From: Jaapia argillacea MUCL 33604
Taxonomy: Eukaryota; Basidiomycota; Agaricomycetes; Jaapiales; Jaapiaceae
Reading direction: 5' to 3'
Assembly: GCA_000697665.1 (NCBI GenBank)
Contig: KL197709.1
Span: 2,851,599-2,915,598, forward strand
Length of the DNA: 64,000 nucleotides
Made by a program: the position numbers and the translations under genes. The notes beneath the pieces are model-generated. The model had not been told where the DNA came from. It worked only from the letters and a program-made list of their open reading frames with translations, and ran no database searches. Shown in pieces: positions 1 through 10,340 of the stretch. Numbering within the stretch: position 1 is the first letter of the stretch; each line of letters begins with the position of its first letter.

Positions 1-402
1 CATGATTGTTGTATGGCCTGTTGACGATGTAGCGAGCAGCCTGGAGACACAGATCTGAAGGCTTTCGGAGTTGGCCGAGAGAAGTTTAGCTCCGCTCAAA
101 AATATGGCTGAAGGCATAAAGGGAGGTCCGCAACTTTGCTGCTAAGCGCTCGATTGAGTGCTAAATTACTGGAGACATCAGGACGTATCGTTCCAACTGC
201 AATCTCACAAACACACGATGTCTAAGTACAGCGCTCCAAATGGGCAAAAGTTCGGATCGAACAGAAAACGAGTAGTGGATTGTTAAAACTGGGCGCAAGG
301 GAAAAGTGTGCCAAATGGCAAACGAAATGACTTTCTCATAAACACGAACATTTCGTTAGACTCAGATAGCAGCGAGAAAGGAAGGAGAGCTTACGATATG
401 AC
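1..402. other. Gene-poor left edge
   Basis: No supported gene. Only short open frames without recognisable protein features lie here. The stretch follows the stop codon of the minus-strand F-box gene, so its right end is probably that gene's 3' UTR. Confidence 0.5.
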
Positions 403-1644
403 TTACTCTTCTCCAAGCGTCTCCCAAACCCGCTGCAAAAACGCCTCTGGCGCGTCGGTCCGCCGGAAAACGTACAAGGTGTCTCCATATCTAAGCTCCC
501 GGATGTACTGCTGAGCGACGAAACGGGATTTGAGAGTGGCGTGGAGAGTCGTCGCGGGGATGCCAGCAGGAACCGAGAGAGATCGAAGAAGCGGCCACTC
601 TCCGTCGCGTAGGTTTGCCAAAACTGAAGCTGCTTCGGAAGGTAAGACATGAAGCGACAAATCTTCAAGGAGTGGGGTGGCCCACTTGAATGGGGTGGTC
701 ATGATAGTGTCGGTTGACCAACGGTACGTTGAGTTGGACCCACGAAACAACAGGGAACGCAGTTGCGGAAACTTGTTGGTTTTCGACACGACATCGCAGA
801 CAGATGTCGAAAAGTTGTGAGGCTGTGTGACGGAGAGCGCCTGAAGCGCAGGGGCGTCGATGACACCGAGAATGTTGTCGGCAAAGATACCAACGACTGA
901 GAGGGATCTGAGGCTGGGAAGGCAAATCTTGGGTGAATCGGTCCAGCATTGGAATTCGATGAGCGTGAGAGAGTCAAGGACAGGCGAAGCGGTGAGAAGA
1001 GCCACGATTTCGTCTTCCTGATCCTGTTCCTCGCATTGATCGATGCGGAGGGTGGTCACGGTGCGGAAATAAGCAGATAAGTTGCTTGAATAGCGGTGGG
1101 AACAGTCGACGATATCTACGGACCGTAGGCACGGAGTGCCCCCAGTGAGGAAAGGCATGTTATGACCACGAGTACAATCTATCCCATAGTGTTGCAGGAC
1201 AGGCGCGACCTTGTCCGAAAGCTCCGTGAAAATGGAACGCGTGACGCTAGGGCGCACGGCGTAGATGTGCAGGCTGCGTAATCGAAATAGTTGGCCTACA
1301 ACCAACTCAATGGCCGCATCCATTCGTTGATCATCGTCATAATTGCGGAGGCTGAGATAGAGGGAGAGGTGTGCAGGGTCGGATCGTTCGAGGCATAGGT
1401 GGTAGAACTCCATGGGTGGCAGTCTCACCCACGAGTCGACGCGTATACGCAACTGGCACCAGAAAGAACGGGTGCCCACAACGATGCCTCGAAATTGGCG
1501 AGAGACTAGGGATAAGATCCCTCTGGGCCTGAAATCCCAGGTTGGGTCGTAGCCTGAACCTGAACAATTCTCTTTATGACCAATCTCCATAATGTTGGTC
1601 AAGAGTTCAATCGGGAGGCGATGTATATGGGGGGTGGCTTGCAT
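403..1644 (-). CDS. F-box / leucine-rich-like protein
   Basis: A single open frame of 413 residues. An F-box-like segment opens the protein (LPIELLTNIMEIG near residues 10-22, then LSLVSRQFRGIV near 43-54 and a conserved F-W pair). Leucine-rich, LRR-like segments follow (LRSLHIYA, LRSVDIVD, LDSLTLIEF, LRSLSVVG). Family knowledge: F-box proteins recruit substrates to SCF ubiquitin ligases through Skp1, and agaricomycetes carry large fast-evolving families of them. No substrate can be inferred. It is a head-to-head paralogue of the gene at 2251-3519: the two align along most of their length, including a shared pattern around LxLC(L)(E/Q)RS and GGxPxLRSxDIV. No intron is needed. The F-box call is motif-based and fairly firm; the role is unknown. 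Confidence 0.85.
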   Translation of the reverse strand: MQATPHIHRLPIELLTNIMEIGHKENCSGSGYDPTWDFRPRGILSLVSRQFRGIVVGTRSFWCQLRIRVDSWVRLPPMEFYHLCLERSDPAHLSLYLSLRNYDDDQRMDAAIELVVGQLFRLRSLHIYAVRPSVTRSIFTELSDKVAPVLQHYGIDCTRGHNMPFLTGGTPCLRSVDIVDCSHRYSSNLSAYFRTVTTLRIDQCEEQDQEDEIVALLTASPVLDSLTLIEFQCWTDSPKICLPSLRSLSVVGIFADNILGVIDAPALQALSVTQPHNFSTSVCDVVSKTNKFPQLRSLLFRGSNSTYRWSTDTIMTTPFKWATPLLEDLSLHVLPSEAASVLANLRDGEWPLLRSLSVPAGIPATTLHATLKSRFVAQQYIRELRYGDTLYVFRRTDAPEAFLQRVWETLGEE

Positions 1645-2250
1645 CCTCGACGTCTTGGCCAGTGTAAAGGCTGCTTGCGCTATGTGTCACTTGCTAAGAT
1701 TTCAGTTCCAGAAGAAGTTCGTCACTTTCTCTGAAGGGCGCTCCCGTTGCAGACACGGAAATGGACTGTGCAGTTATATAGTTGCAAATATCTGTGAATC
1801 GAGAACGTTGGATATTTCTAACTGTTTCTTTCGGATTAGTATTGACGCTCGACTTGTCTATTTCATGAAAAGCAACCCACCGAGGAAGTTGAGCTAGGAA
1901 TCCTGCCAGTGTGGTCTAGGTCGAATTTGAAGTAATTTGTCGCCGCCAGTCACAGCCTCGAGGTTGCTTGAGCGCGACTTCTCCTCACCTTGAGCTTGAT
2001 TCTTGAACCGTGCGACAGAAAAGCCACACATCAACTTTACGAACCTCCTCATCTGTTACCCGTCACCGCAAACCAGAGTGCATCTCTCATCTCTACCTTG
2101 GTTGTGACAACCCCTGGAAGGTTCCCGATGTCTTCCGCGATTGATCGACGGTGAGCCTTCTGCTTTCATGTCACTCTCTGGCATTCAATGTTCAGTTGAC
2201 GGATTATCTTCTTCTTTTTCCCGTAGAAATCGTCAAGTTCTCCATCTAGG
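1645..2250. promoter_or_regulatory. Shared upstream region of two F-box genes
   Basis: About 600 bp between the divergent starts of two paralogous F-box genes. It must hold both promoters. No gene or recognisable element was seen in it. Confidence 0.45.
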
Positions 2251-3519
2251 ATGGCCACGGAACCTCCCATTTATCATCTACCAGTGGAAATACTGGCCAT
2301 TATCTTCACGTTGGGCCAGTCTGTGGACTTCCCTCAGCGGGAGCCTAAGAGTGGCTGGGACTGGGACCCTTCCGTCAGAGGATCCTTGTCGTTGGTTTCT
2401 CGGCATTTCCGGGAGATTATAACCAACACGCCGAGCCTGTGGTCCAAAATTCGATGGCGTCTTAGCTCAGACCCATTAGCCCCACCGGAAGAGTTCCTTG
2501 TGTTGTGTTTACAACGATCAGCCTCTTCTCACATCTCCTGGTTCATCAGTCTTCACAGCTGTGACAAGGAGCGTGCAAACAGACTGGGCCAGTTGGTCGC
2601 TGCCCAGTTGTACCGATTGCGCGAGTTGCACATTCACGTTGTCGACTTTGTCGTCGCATTCTGGGTTTACGCCATTCTCCGCGACTACCCCGCACCAGTC
2701 CTAGAATACTATGGGATATCTGGAAGGGCAAGTTACGACTTCCCTATCTTCTCTGGAGGTGCTCCCCAATTGCGCTCTATCGACATAGTCGCGTATGCAA
2801 ACGTGTCCCCGCCACCATCGAAAGACCCACTTCCACCTTTCAATACAGTGACAACTCTCTGGATCAATCAGCCGCAGCGAGCCCTCTCACCCGAGTTGGT
2901 CTCCACGCTCACAGCTTCGCCCGTCCTAACGTCCCTGCGGCTGAGCGTGTGCGATCTCAATCGATCAATCGTGGAAGCGCGCATCCCAACCCTCACTCAT
3001 CTTATCATCGAAGGCGGTTCAGTATGGCCAATCTTGCTGTCAATTCAGGCACCTGCACTCGAAGTACTCTCCATCACAGATGCCGAGGGCTTCAGTGACT
3101 TTTATGATATGGGGCCTGGTACGAACAAGCTCCCGAACTTGCGTTCACTATCGATACGCTTGTTTGACTGGGAAAATTTTGGCGACGGCATCGACCACTT
3201 TACGACCTCCGTATTTAAACAGAACACACCTCTACTTGCAGAACTTTCCCTGTACATCAATCCGGACGACGTAGTGTCAGTTCTGGACGACCTTGGCTGC
3301 GAAGGGTGGCCTCGTCTTCAATCGCTGTCAATTCCACGTGATACTCCAACTTCAGCTATTCGTACAGCTCTCCAGCGTCGTATCAACGCTGGACAATGCA
3401 TCCAACAGCTTATACGTGGAGATTTGGTGCACAAGGTTGATTCGTCCCATGGGTCACATCTCCTTGTTGAACAGTTGGACAGCGATCCAATTCCTGCGCA
3501 AAGGGCACAATATCAATGA
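2251..3519 (+). CDS. F-box / leucine-rich-like protein
   Basis: A single open frame of 422 residues. An F-box-like N terminus (YHLPVEILAIIFTLG, residues 8-22; LSLVSRHFREII near 46-57; PSLWSKIRW) is followed by LRR-like segments (LRELHIHVV, LRSIDIVAY, LTSLRLSVC, LEVLSITD, LRSLSIRL, LAELSLYI). It is the divergent neighbour and clear paralogue of the gene at 403-1644, and also resembles the gene at 30417-31745. Probable role by family: substrate adaptor of an SCF-type ubiquitin ligase. The ATG chosen places the F-box at the very N terminus, as in the paralogues. Substrate unknown. Confidence 0.87.
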   Translation: MATEPPIYHLPVEILAIIFTLGQSVDFPQREPKSGWDWDPSVRGSLSLVSRHFREIITNTPSLWSKIRWRLSSDPLAPPEEFLVLCLQRSASSHISWFISLHSCDKERANRLGQLVAAQLYRLRELHIHVVDFVVAFWVYAILRDYPAPVLEYYGISGRASYDFPIFSGGAPQLRSIDIVAYANVSPPPSKDPLPPFNTVTTLWINQPQRALSPELVSTLTASPVLTSLRLSVCDLNRSIVEARIPTLTHLIIEGGSVWPILLSIQAPALEVLSITDAEGFSDFYDMGPGTNKLPNLRSLSIRLFDWENFGDGIDHFTTSVFKQNTPLLAELSLYINPDDVVSVLDDLGCEGWPRLQSLSIPRDTPTSAIRTALQRRINAGQCIQQLIRGDLVHKVDSSHGSHLLVEQLDSDPIPAQRAQYQ

Positions 3520-4035
3520 TGGTCAGCTCCAAATCGCCTTGATGTCTGCATGCACTTGTTCATTGATGTTCTTTAAAGGGGTCCTCAGTTCGGAGACGTT
3601 GTGTGGTTTGTTCTTTCACTCTGATCACAATAACGATAATGCAATACGGGATGTACCCTCCGTACCTCTAAACTACTCATGCTTTCGAATCCTGACTCCG
3701 GATTGCCTCCTGTTTGGCAATCGTTCGACCTTGAGAATGATGCGGCCTGGGTAGAATACAACCGCGATTTTCAAGTTATACTTAGGCTAACAATTCCACA
3801 GTCCCACCACTCAACGGACGTCGCAAAAAGCGAATTCATCGTTGACCCTGCCGCACTGTGGTATAAAACCGGCTAGAATGGAGTTTTTCTGGTGATTGTC
3901 GTAAGGAGTGTTCTGAGACGTCCCTTAGTGATGGAAGAAGACTCCCCGTTCCTGGTGGATGGGGAGAATGACTGATGCCGAATGGAAAAAAGTTACACTC
4001 TCAGGCGAACCTTACATGAGACATATGAATTCTGT
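3520..4035. other. Convergent intergenic region
   Basis: Between the stop of the plus-strand F-box gene and the stop of the minus-strand SH3 gene, so both 3' ends lie here. No gene seen. Open frames at 3293-3876 have no protein-like composition or motif. Confidence 0.45.
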
Positions 4036-5188
4036 TCATAACAATCGAACATAGGATGCGGGGACCAACCCTCGTTTCCCATCCATCTCCCCTGTCCACC
4101 TGTAAATATGCGTCAGACTTGTTTGGATGGGGAACGATGAACACCCACCAGTCACCCGAAGTTCTCTCAACAATGAGGACTCTCTGATTCGCTTGTAACT
4201 CCATATCGCCAGGATCCTTTAAACCCCGCGAGACAGAGGATGAGATGCGCCCAGTGCATAGAAATAAGCCACTGACCTCGCTGGAGTAATCATATAGGGC
4301 TTCAGCCCACTCCCCTTCGACTTCTGGTTCTTCCTCAACTTGCTGACGTCTCGGTGGAGCAGGGGGCGGGCCCCTCGAAGGCTGCTCCGATTCTGTCGAG
4401 GGCGAGCTGGAAACTCGTCGGACAGGAGGCGGTGCAAATGTCTGTTTCTTTTGACCAAAAGCTGATGATGCGGGAGGGGCAATGGGAGGAGGGGTTGCCG
4501 TTTTATTGGCAGTAGAACCGCGAAGCGAGGAGAACATGTTCTTTGCAGATGATGTATCAACATCACCAAATCTCTATGAGCAGACGATCATGTCAGAACT
4601 ACGAGAGTATCCGATTGACCTGGTTGAACTTACCTTGATAGAGACGAGATTCTGGGTACTCGAAGTTCTGTTGTGTCCTGGTGCTGGTCGCTCCGGTGTG
4701 TCATTGTCTGAAGTTCTATGAGCAAGGGGTGGCGGAGGAGAGGGTGTTGACGATGCGGCGGGATTACGGGTACCAAACGCTGCAGCGGCTGCTGCTACCT
4801 TCCCAACCGAATTCGTGATTGCTGGATTTGAAGCCTTGTCGCAAGTTCAATACCATCGATGAGATAGATCTGAGATGATACATACCGCAGCAGCGAATGG
4901 ACTGTTCTTGGGTACCCCATGTTTCAAACCCGCCGATACGAGCCTGGAAGTGGCTTCCGGGTTGGATGCTAACGCTCGATGAACGGCAGTTGCTGCTACA
5001 GCAGGAGTAGCGAGATCCCGGCCTTGCCCAGCACTAGCGCCTGCGAGGAGATCGGGTCGCGAAGAGAAATATCTGTAGCCAATGCGATGATCGACTCGAA
5101 ACTCAGGAGATCTTGACCAAGCGGCTTACTCGTCAAGCAAGCTAAAGAAGGCGTCCTTCTCGTCAGAGGACAGAGTAGAGAATACCAT
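4036..5188 (-). CDS. SH3-domain protein
   Basis: A multi-exon gene read from ATG at 5188 (start MVFSTLSSDEKDAFFSLLDE) to TGA at 4036-4038. The first exon ends near 5130. Further exons give DEYFSSRPDLLAG, then Ala/Ser/Pro-rich linkers with polyproline (TPPPIAPPAS, RGPPPAPPRR). The C terminus is an SH3 domain assembled across two introns: ALYDYSSE, DPGDMELQANQRVLIVERTS, DWWTGEMDGKRGLVPASYV, ending RLL. The ALYDY, DWW, G-x-x-G-LVPASYV and acidic RT-loop hallmarks are all present. Family knowledge: SH3 domains bind proline-rich ligands, commonly in endocytosis and actin regulation. The exact orthologue was not identified; Lsb/Pin3-like adaptors are one possibility. The internal exon ends are approximate. 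Confidence 0.8.
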
Positions 5189-5559
5189 CCTAATATTCAA
5201 GAGTCCAGCTGGAATGTCTTAAGACTGGAGATCGGAATCTCCGAGCGCTGTTGCGCGAGGAAGGAAGCTAAAGACATCTGGAACGTATGGAGGATTGGAA
5301 AGATGATAGCGTTGCCTCATCCAACTTCAAATTCGCACTGCCATAGGCTGCATCGTTCAAGCACGCATAATTTCTGCTAGTTCTAGACAGTACAAACAAA
5401 CCTGCGCTATACGAAAAATAGGAAAGAACATCGAGAGAGGAGAATGGAAGTGATAGGGTCAGTTAATAAACATGGAAATGTTGTATAGACAGTGTCATAG
5501 AGAACAATCGAATGCGGGGGGTAACGAGCTGGGCGGCAGCGGCGGAGCCACAGAACCGT
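5189..5559. promoter_or_regulatory. Upstream region of SH3 gene
   Basis: Holds the promoter of the minus-strand SH3 gene and the 3' UTR of the SSXT-like gene. No further gene seen. Confidence 0.4.
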
Positions 5560-8500
5560 TTAGCCCCAATTAAAAAGATCAAAACCCTCCTGCCCATTCT
5601 GTTCTCCTGAAGGGCTGCCGTGTGGGACTGGAGTCGCCGAAGCACCCCTGACGGGAGTGGGAGCTCGGCCTTGCTGAGCAGAAGCCGAAGGAGAGCCAGC
5701 GTACGGGTAATGATTTGCGTTTTGTGACCACGTTTGCGATGGATTGATACCTGTAGGAGACGGTCCACCAGGACCTGCACTACCTGGCGGAGACATGCCA
5801 TACGAACCCTGATGACCCTGTACCTGACTTTGGTTGATAGCCATAGCCATCTGCTGCGGCCATCCAGCCTGACCCAATTGCTGAGGGTTGATGTAGCCAC
5901 TCCGAGCAGCTGCTTGTTGTTGCGCCTGTAACAACGCCCGGTGGTACTCGTCTTGGGACTGGGACTGCTGTGCATGCATTTGCTGGGCTGATGGAACGCG
6001 CATAGGAACTCGTGGCGTCATCGGGGACTGAGCATTGTCGGAAGGTGATCGGTTGCTCCGTGCGATCCCAGGGATGGTTGAAGGATTCGAGCGAAGAGCA
6101 GGGAATGATTGGGACTCTCCAGCACCAAGCATGGGTGACCGTCCATCAGCGCTATGCGGCGAAGATGAGGCTTGGCCTTGTCGCATTGCAGCCTGAGTCG
6201 CAGCGTACATCTGCGCGTTCATCATAGCCGGGTTGATCGTAGAGTTTCCTCCACTTCGCATCGCTTCTTGTTGCTTCATGAGAAGATACTGTCGTTGCTG
6301 AGGCGTCAGCTGGTTCATATTGAGCGCTGTCATTCCAGCTGGTTGCTGTGGGGTAGGACCAGATGAACCGCCGGGCGCCATGTGTGACATGCCAGCATTC
6401 GGAGCGAACTGCGAAGATCCAGCTTGGGAAGCTTGAGCGTGCTGGCTCATCGCCGAGGCTTGCTGCGACGCGGGACTTGCAGCGTTCATGCCTGGGAATT
6501 GCGATGAACCAGACATGTTCGCACCAGCCAGAGCTTGCTGTTGTGACATATTGGGTGCCTGTCCGAATCCCATCATAGGCGCTCCAGGACGGCCTGAAGC
6601 TGCCTGCTGATTCTGTTGCTGCCGAGCCATCATCACAGTCTAGACAACATAATTAAACAAAAGCTTATTTGGAAAGGGGGAATCATCAATCACCTGAACC
6701 TGATGCATCTTCTGCAATTGTTGTTGGATCGTCAATTGCGCAAAATTAGGTACCGCGTTGACCAGATAGAGCATGAACGGATGAGATGGATTTTGCAAAA
6801 TTTGATAATTCTGCATCGCCGACGGTCCAAACCCTTGCATGGTCGCCAGCTGCGCCGGGTTGAGATTTGCCGCAGGATTGGGGTTGGTAGGATTTGTGGG
6901 GTTCGATGGAGGAGGACCACCAGGTAGAGATGTCGGAGCTCCCGGCATGTTCTGCAATGATGGAGCACGGGATATCTGAGGCGCTTGCGGGCCAGTGAGA
7001 CGTGGAGACATATGTCCCATGCCGCCTCCAGGATGAGGTTGCTGATGCTGCTGAACACCTTGTTGTAGATTGTGTTGTTGTTGTTGTTGTTGCTGCTGCT
7101 GCTGCATAGAATTCCGCATCTGTTGGTGCATCTGTCTCGCTCGTTGCTCCTCGGGAGACATGGCTGTAGGAGACGATGAAGGGCGGATGGAAGATGGACG
7201 AACAACAGGTGAGGCGGATTGTGAGTGATGAGATCGAGGAGGACTGGTAGCGGAAGCAGGAGCAATATGTCGGTGATGGTTTTGCTGAGATGGATTCGGT
7301 GTAGAACTCGAGCTCATCGGTGGTATTTGTGGGGGAAGCATGCTACCCGATGGCGGTACACTGGAAGCTTTGCCTTCTCCAGTATCGCGACGTTTACTCG
7401 AAGGATCTGTCGATGACCTTCCATCTTCAGCCCGATCCCGTTTGAGACTAGGTGCTGCTGGTGGAGACATGCTGTTGGCATGCGACATGGCAGCCGCGTG
7501 TTGTTGGCGTCTAGCGAGGTCCCTAGCAAAGACGGTGGGAAGTTGACCGTATAATTGTTGTATCCGGTCCATTGGCAAAAACTCAACAGGCGGTGGAGGC
7601 TGCATGGATGGCAAAGATATGACGGCATTCTGAAGAAGCATAAGTCGTCTGGATGTGTGGAATGATGAACTAAAATACTCACTGCCTTGCCACTCTGGTC
7701 ATGGGCGGCTGCTAGCCATCTTAGATTCGACTCGAGACGCTGGGCATACCTGGGAGATAAACCGGATCAGAACGAGGTCAACACGTCGCCGGTTGAAATA
7801 CACATACTGAGCGAATCTTTGGTCCGCTATTGCAACTCCCCGGGCTTGAAACTCGAGTGACACCCTGAACGGAGATTACGTCAGCAACGCCAGTTCGCGT
7901 ATCCCGACCGCGTACTCACTTCAAGAGCTCAGAGTTGAGTTCTAGGATCGTCATGACTTTTGACTCCGCTCCATGACCTGCAGTTGGACTAGTCGCCACA
8001 GGGCCGTTCGTTTGAGGGGGCGGTTTCGACGACGCCGAAGAGCTGTTACTTGCCCGCGACGGCGCCCTTTCCTCTGCCACTACCCTCTGCGACCCTCTTT
8101 CTGTCGATGTTGAGTGCTGATCCGAAGGAGGGGGGTATTCGGGTGTGGTATGTTGGGAATGAGGCGAGGGTTCCGTGGAGTCTGAGGGACGTTGTGATGA
8201 TGACGGGCCTATTGTGGAACCCTTTGGTGGTGAAGGAGATCTAGCCTGAGAGTCTGCCACGTTCCCTACAGCCATTCGATTCTCCATCTCTGTGGGTGGG
8301 TTGACAGCGCCAGACTCGGCGATGTCCCGGTCCGCAGACGGACCTTCCTCGGATTTCGAAGTTCCATCCTCTTCGGGCATGACGTTTGAATGGTTTTCGG
8401 GTGTGGGATCGTCCTGGTCGGGAGCTGTGGAAAGTTCGCTGAGCGGGGTGGAGGAGCGGGACGCGTTGGCCAATGGGGATGCGTGATCATCATCCAGTGG

Positions 8501-8794
8501 TTGAGGGGCGGTGGATTGTGGCTGGGGATTGTCTGCGGGGTCTGTGGGAGGGTCGAGGGGGGACGAGGGGGAGGTGGCGGGAAGAGTTGGATCTGAACCG
8601 TCTGCAGGGGTTATAGGACCGTTTGTGGGGGGTTCGGGGGAGACGGCATTGGAGTGAATCAAGGACTTGTCGGTTGAGAGTGGCTGAAAGTGCTTGTCGT
8701 CACGGGATATTTGGGACCAGGAGAGGGGGTCGTTCTGCAAGATTAGATTTGACTTTGGGGAGAGATGATGGTGGTTCCGATCGAGATGAATCAT
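5560..8794 (-). CDS. SS18/SSXT-like glutamine-rich coactivator
   Basis: A five-exon minus-strand gene ending in EGFDLFNWG and TAA at 5560-5562. The first exon (from 8794) codes about 290 Ser/Pro/Thr-rich residues. It ends in LELNSELLK and is spliced to VSLEFQARGVAIADQRFAQ, then YAQRLESNLRWLAAAHD. By memory of the family this run matches the SSXT (SNH) domain of human SS18: L-N-x-x-L-(L/I), (D/E)-x-Q-x-(K/R)-G, Y-x-Q-x-L-x-x-N-L-x-x-LA-x-x-x-D. The rest is Gln/Met/Pro-rich with a poly-Q run, like the SS18 C terminus. The SNH domain docks SS18 onto SWI/SNF (BAF) remodellers, so a nuclear coactivator role is inferred. The splice VQ|TV near 6640 is clear. The true start is uncertain; see the open frame at 8700-9149. 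Confidence 0.72.
7065..7105. repeat. CAG/CAA trinucleotide run (poly-Gln)
   Basis: A run of TTG then CTG on the plus strand, reading CAG/CAA on the coding minus strand. It encodes an uninterrupted glutamine tract of about 11 residues in the SSXT-like protein. The tract is a likely length-polymorphic microsatellite. Confidence 0.85.
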
Positions 8795-9149
8795 AATATT
8801 GCCCCGTCCCTCCCGAAATAGTCGAGTCTGACCTCCACGCTATGAAGATTGGCGTGTTGCCAACAGGCGGTGTATCCGGAGTCGGTTGAAACTTCGGTGC
8901 CAAGGAGCCGGAAATAAGGGCCAGATCAGAGTTTTGTGTTGAATACAGATAGCTGGCGTTACACTGGCTGGAGTTGGCCGAAAGCTTCAGCGTAATCTCC
9001 TCCTCGATAACGCAGATGTGCTTCCACGAAAAAGGTGTTGGACAGGGTGGCTGCGCATTCAACACCGTGTGACTCCGGCGTGCCTGGCGGCGGGCGCCAC
9101 CTGGACCATCTTCGTTGGCTGCTGGCATGATCAGGGCTTGAAATTCCAA
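8700..9149 (-). CDS. Open frame upstream of SSXT-like gene, status unclear
   Basis: A 149-codon frame that overlaps the first 95 bp of the SSXT-like reading frame in another frame. Its first ~110 residues (for example SWKHICVIEEEITLKLS, PVGNTPIFIAWR) look protein-like but match no family I know. It could be a 5' exon of the SSXT-like gene: a GT donor at about 8840 and an AG before AACGACCCC exist, but the phases do not agree, so that splice is not supported. It could also be a small separate gene, or non-coding. Met codons at 9149 and 9128 are both possible starts. Confidence 0.3.
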   Translation of the reverse strand: MEFQALIMPAANEDGPGGARRQARRSHTVLNAQPPCPTPFSWKHICVIEEEITLKLSANSSQCNASYLYSTQNSDLALISGSLAPKFQPTPDTPPVGNTPIFIAWRSDSTISGGTGQYYDSSRSEPPSSLPKVKSNLAERPPLLVPNIP

Positions 9150-10340
9150 TGCAAGGGGGAATCTTCTTGGTGTCTCTGAGCTGTCCTACTTATATACCCT
9201 ACTGTCAGGCTCGGAGATCCTAGATTCTCAGGCCGGTGACCGCTGAAAGGCGCCCCAATTTAATATCCATGCCACCGATCGGCGCTGCCCGTTTGTTCCT
9301 TCCCTTTCATTGCATCATTTGTCTCGTTTAGCTGTTCTGGGTCGTAACGAAGGTCCTCCATGCCAGATATCATGATGGAAAAAGAAGTTTCTTCCTGGTA
9401 CAAGGTCACCCACTCAAAAATTTCTTCCCAGCTCCGTAAAACATCCACCCTCACTACAGGGTGACCCTATTTCGGGTCAAGGCTCAGAGTCTCAAGCGTC
9501 ATGACTGGCCGGCGAGGGTTTTTATTGAGCAATGAGTCATAGGCTATCTATCGATGTGGCATGGAAGAAGTTTCATATCAACTCATCGAGGGAATGTGAG
9601 ACTCCGGTCTGAGAATGACCCTGGAGTTTGGGACAAGATAGGACGAGGCACGCGACCTCGGTGAGGATAAGCATGCAACCCCTCGTCAACTCCATAGGAA
9701 AAACTTGAAAAACTTTACAAACATAGGGCGAGGCAGTCTAAGACCCCTGAGGGAAGGAGACCACCGGTGTCACGAGAGCTCGAGCCTGAGTGAAACGGAT
9801 CACTACGGTCCAGATGAGCGGAAGGTACAGTAGTTATCGTGTGATAATGTAAAATGGGATTGGACACCCTTCCTTTGCCTTTCGTTACAAAGTACAATTG
9901 AGGCATAGAAAGAACGGGCTCGTATTTCCAAAGTGAATTCTAGAGTAATCAAGGTGCAAGGTTTGGAATCCGAACAGCAGAGGCTCCGGGATGAGGTGCA
10001 CTGACATATGCCACATGGCATCCACGTGCTTACATCAGCGCCACCATTCACATTAGGCACCCACACCATACCCAACCGTCTCCCAGAATTCGCCTCAAGA
10101 CAAAACAGTAAGTATCCCCATCATCTCCCTCCCCAAATTTACTCCAGTCGGACTCTACGACGTTCGAGGATACTTCATCTCGAAAACCGCATCGAAATCT
10201 ATGCGGTGAATGGATGGATGACTTGGTCGCCACCCGGATGTCCCAAACTACTTGATTTCACTTTTGACTTGACTTGTCTCCTGCACCTCTTTCCAACCGA
10301 AACGTGAACCCTGTACTCACCCGATTCTTGCAGATAAACG
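9150..10340. promoter_or_regulatory. Divergent region and 5' UTR of uL2
   Basis: About 1.2 kb between the SSXT-like gene (minus) and the uL2 gene (plus). A consensus donor (CAAAACA then GTAAGTAT, near 10109) and an acceptor (TTCTTGCAG ending near 10333) eight bases before the uL2 ATG indicate a 5' UTR intron of about 225 nt, several times longer than the coding introns around it. Nothing else was recognised. The short frame at 9260-9454 has no support. Confidence 0.5.

Noticed and set aside
3293-3754. 153-codon plus-strand frame at the end of the second F-box gene
   Set aside because: Mostly an alternate frame of the F-box gene, continuing by chance into its 3' region.
5463-5975. 170-codon minus-strand frame over the SSXT-like gene
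   Set aside because: It is an alternate frame of the Gln/Pro-rich coding region and extends past its stop only by chance. The real frame ends EGFDLFNWG.
6732-7265. 177-codon frame with a poly-Asn run
   Set aside because: Frame-shifted reading of the CAG/CAA repeat and its surroundings in the SSXT-like gene.
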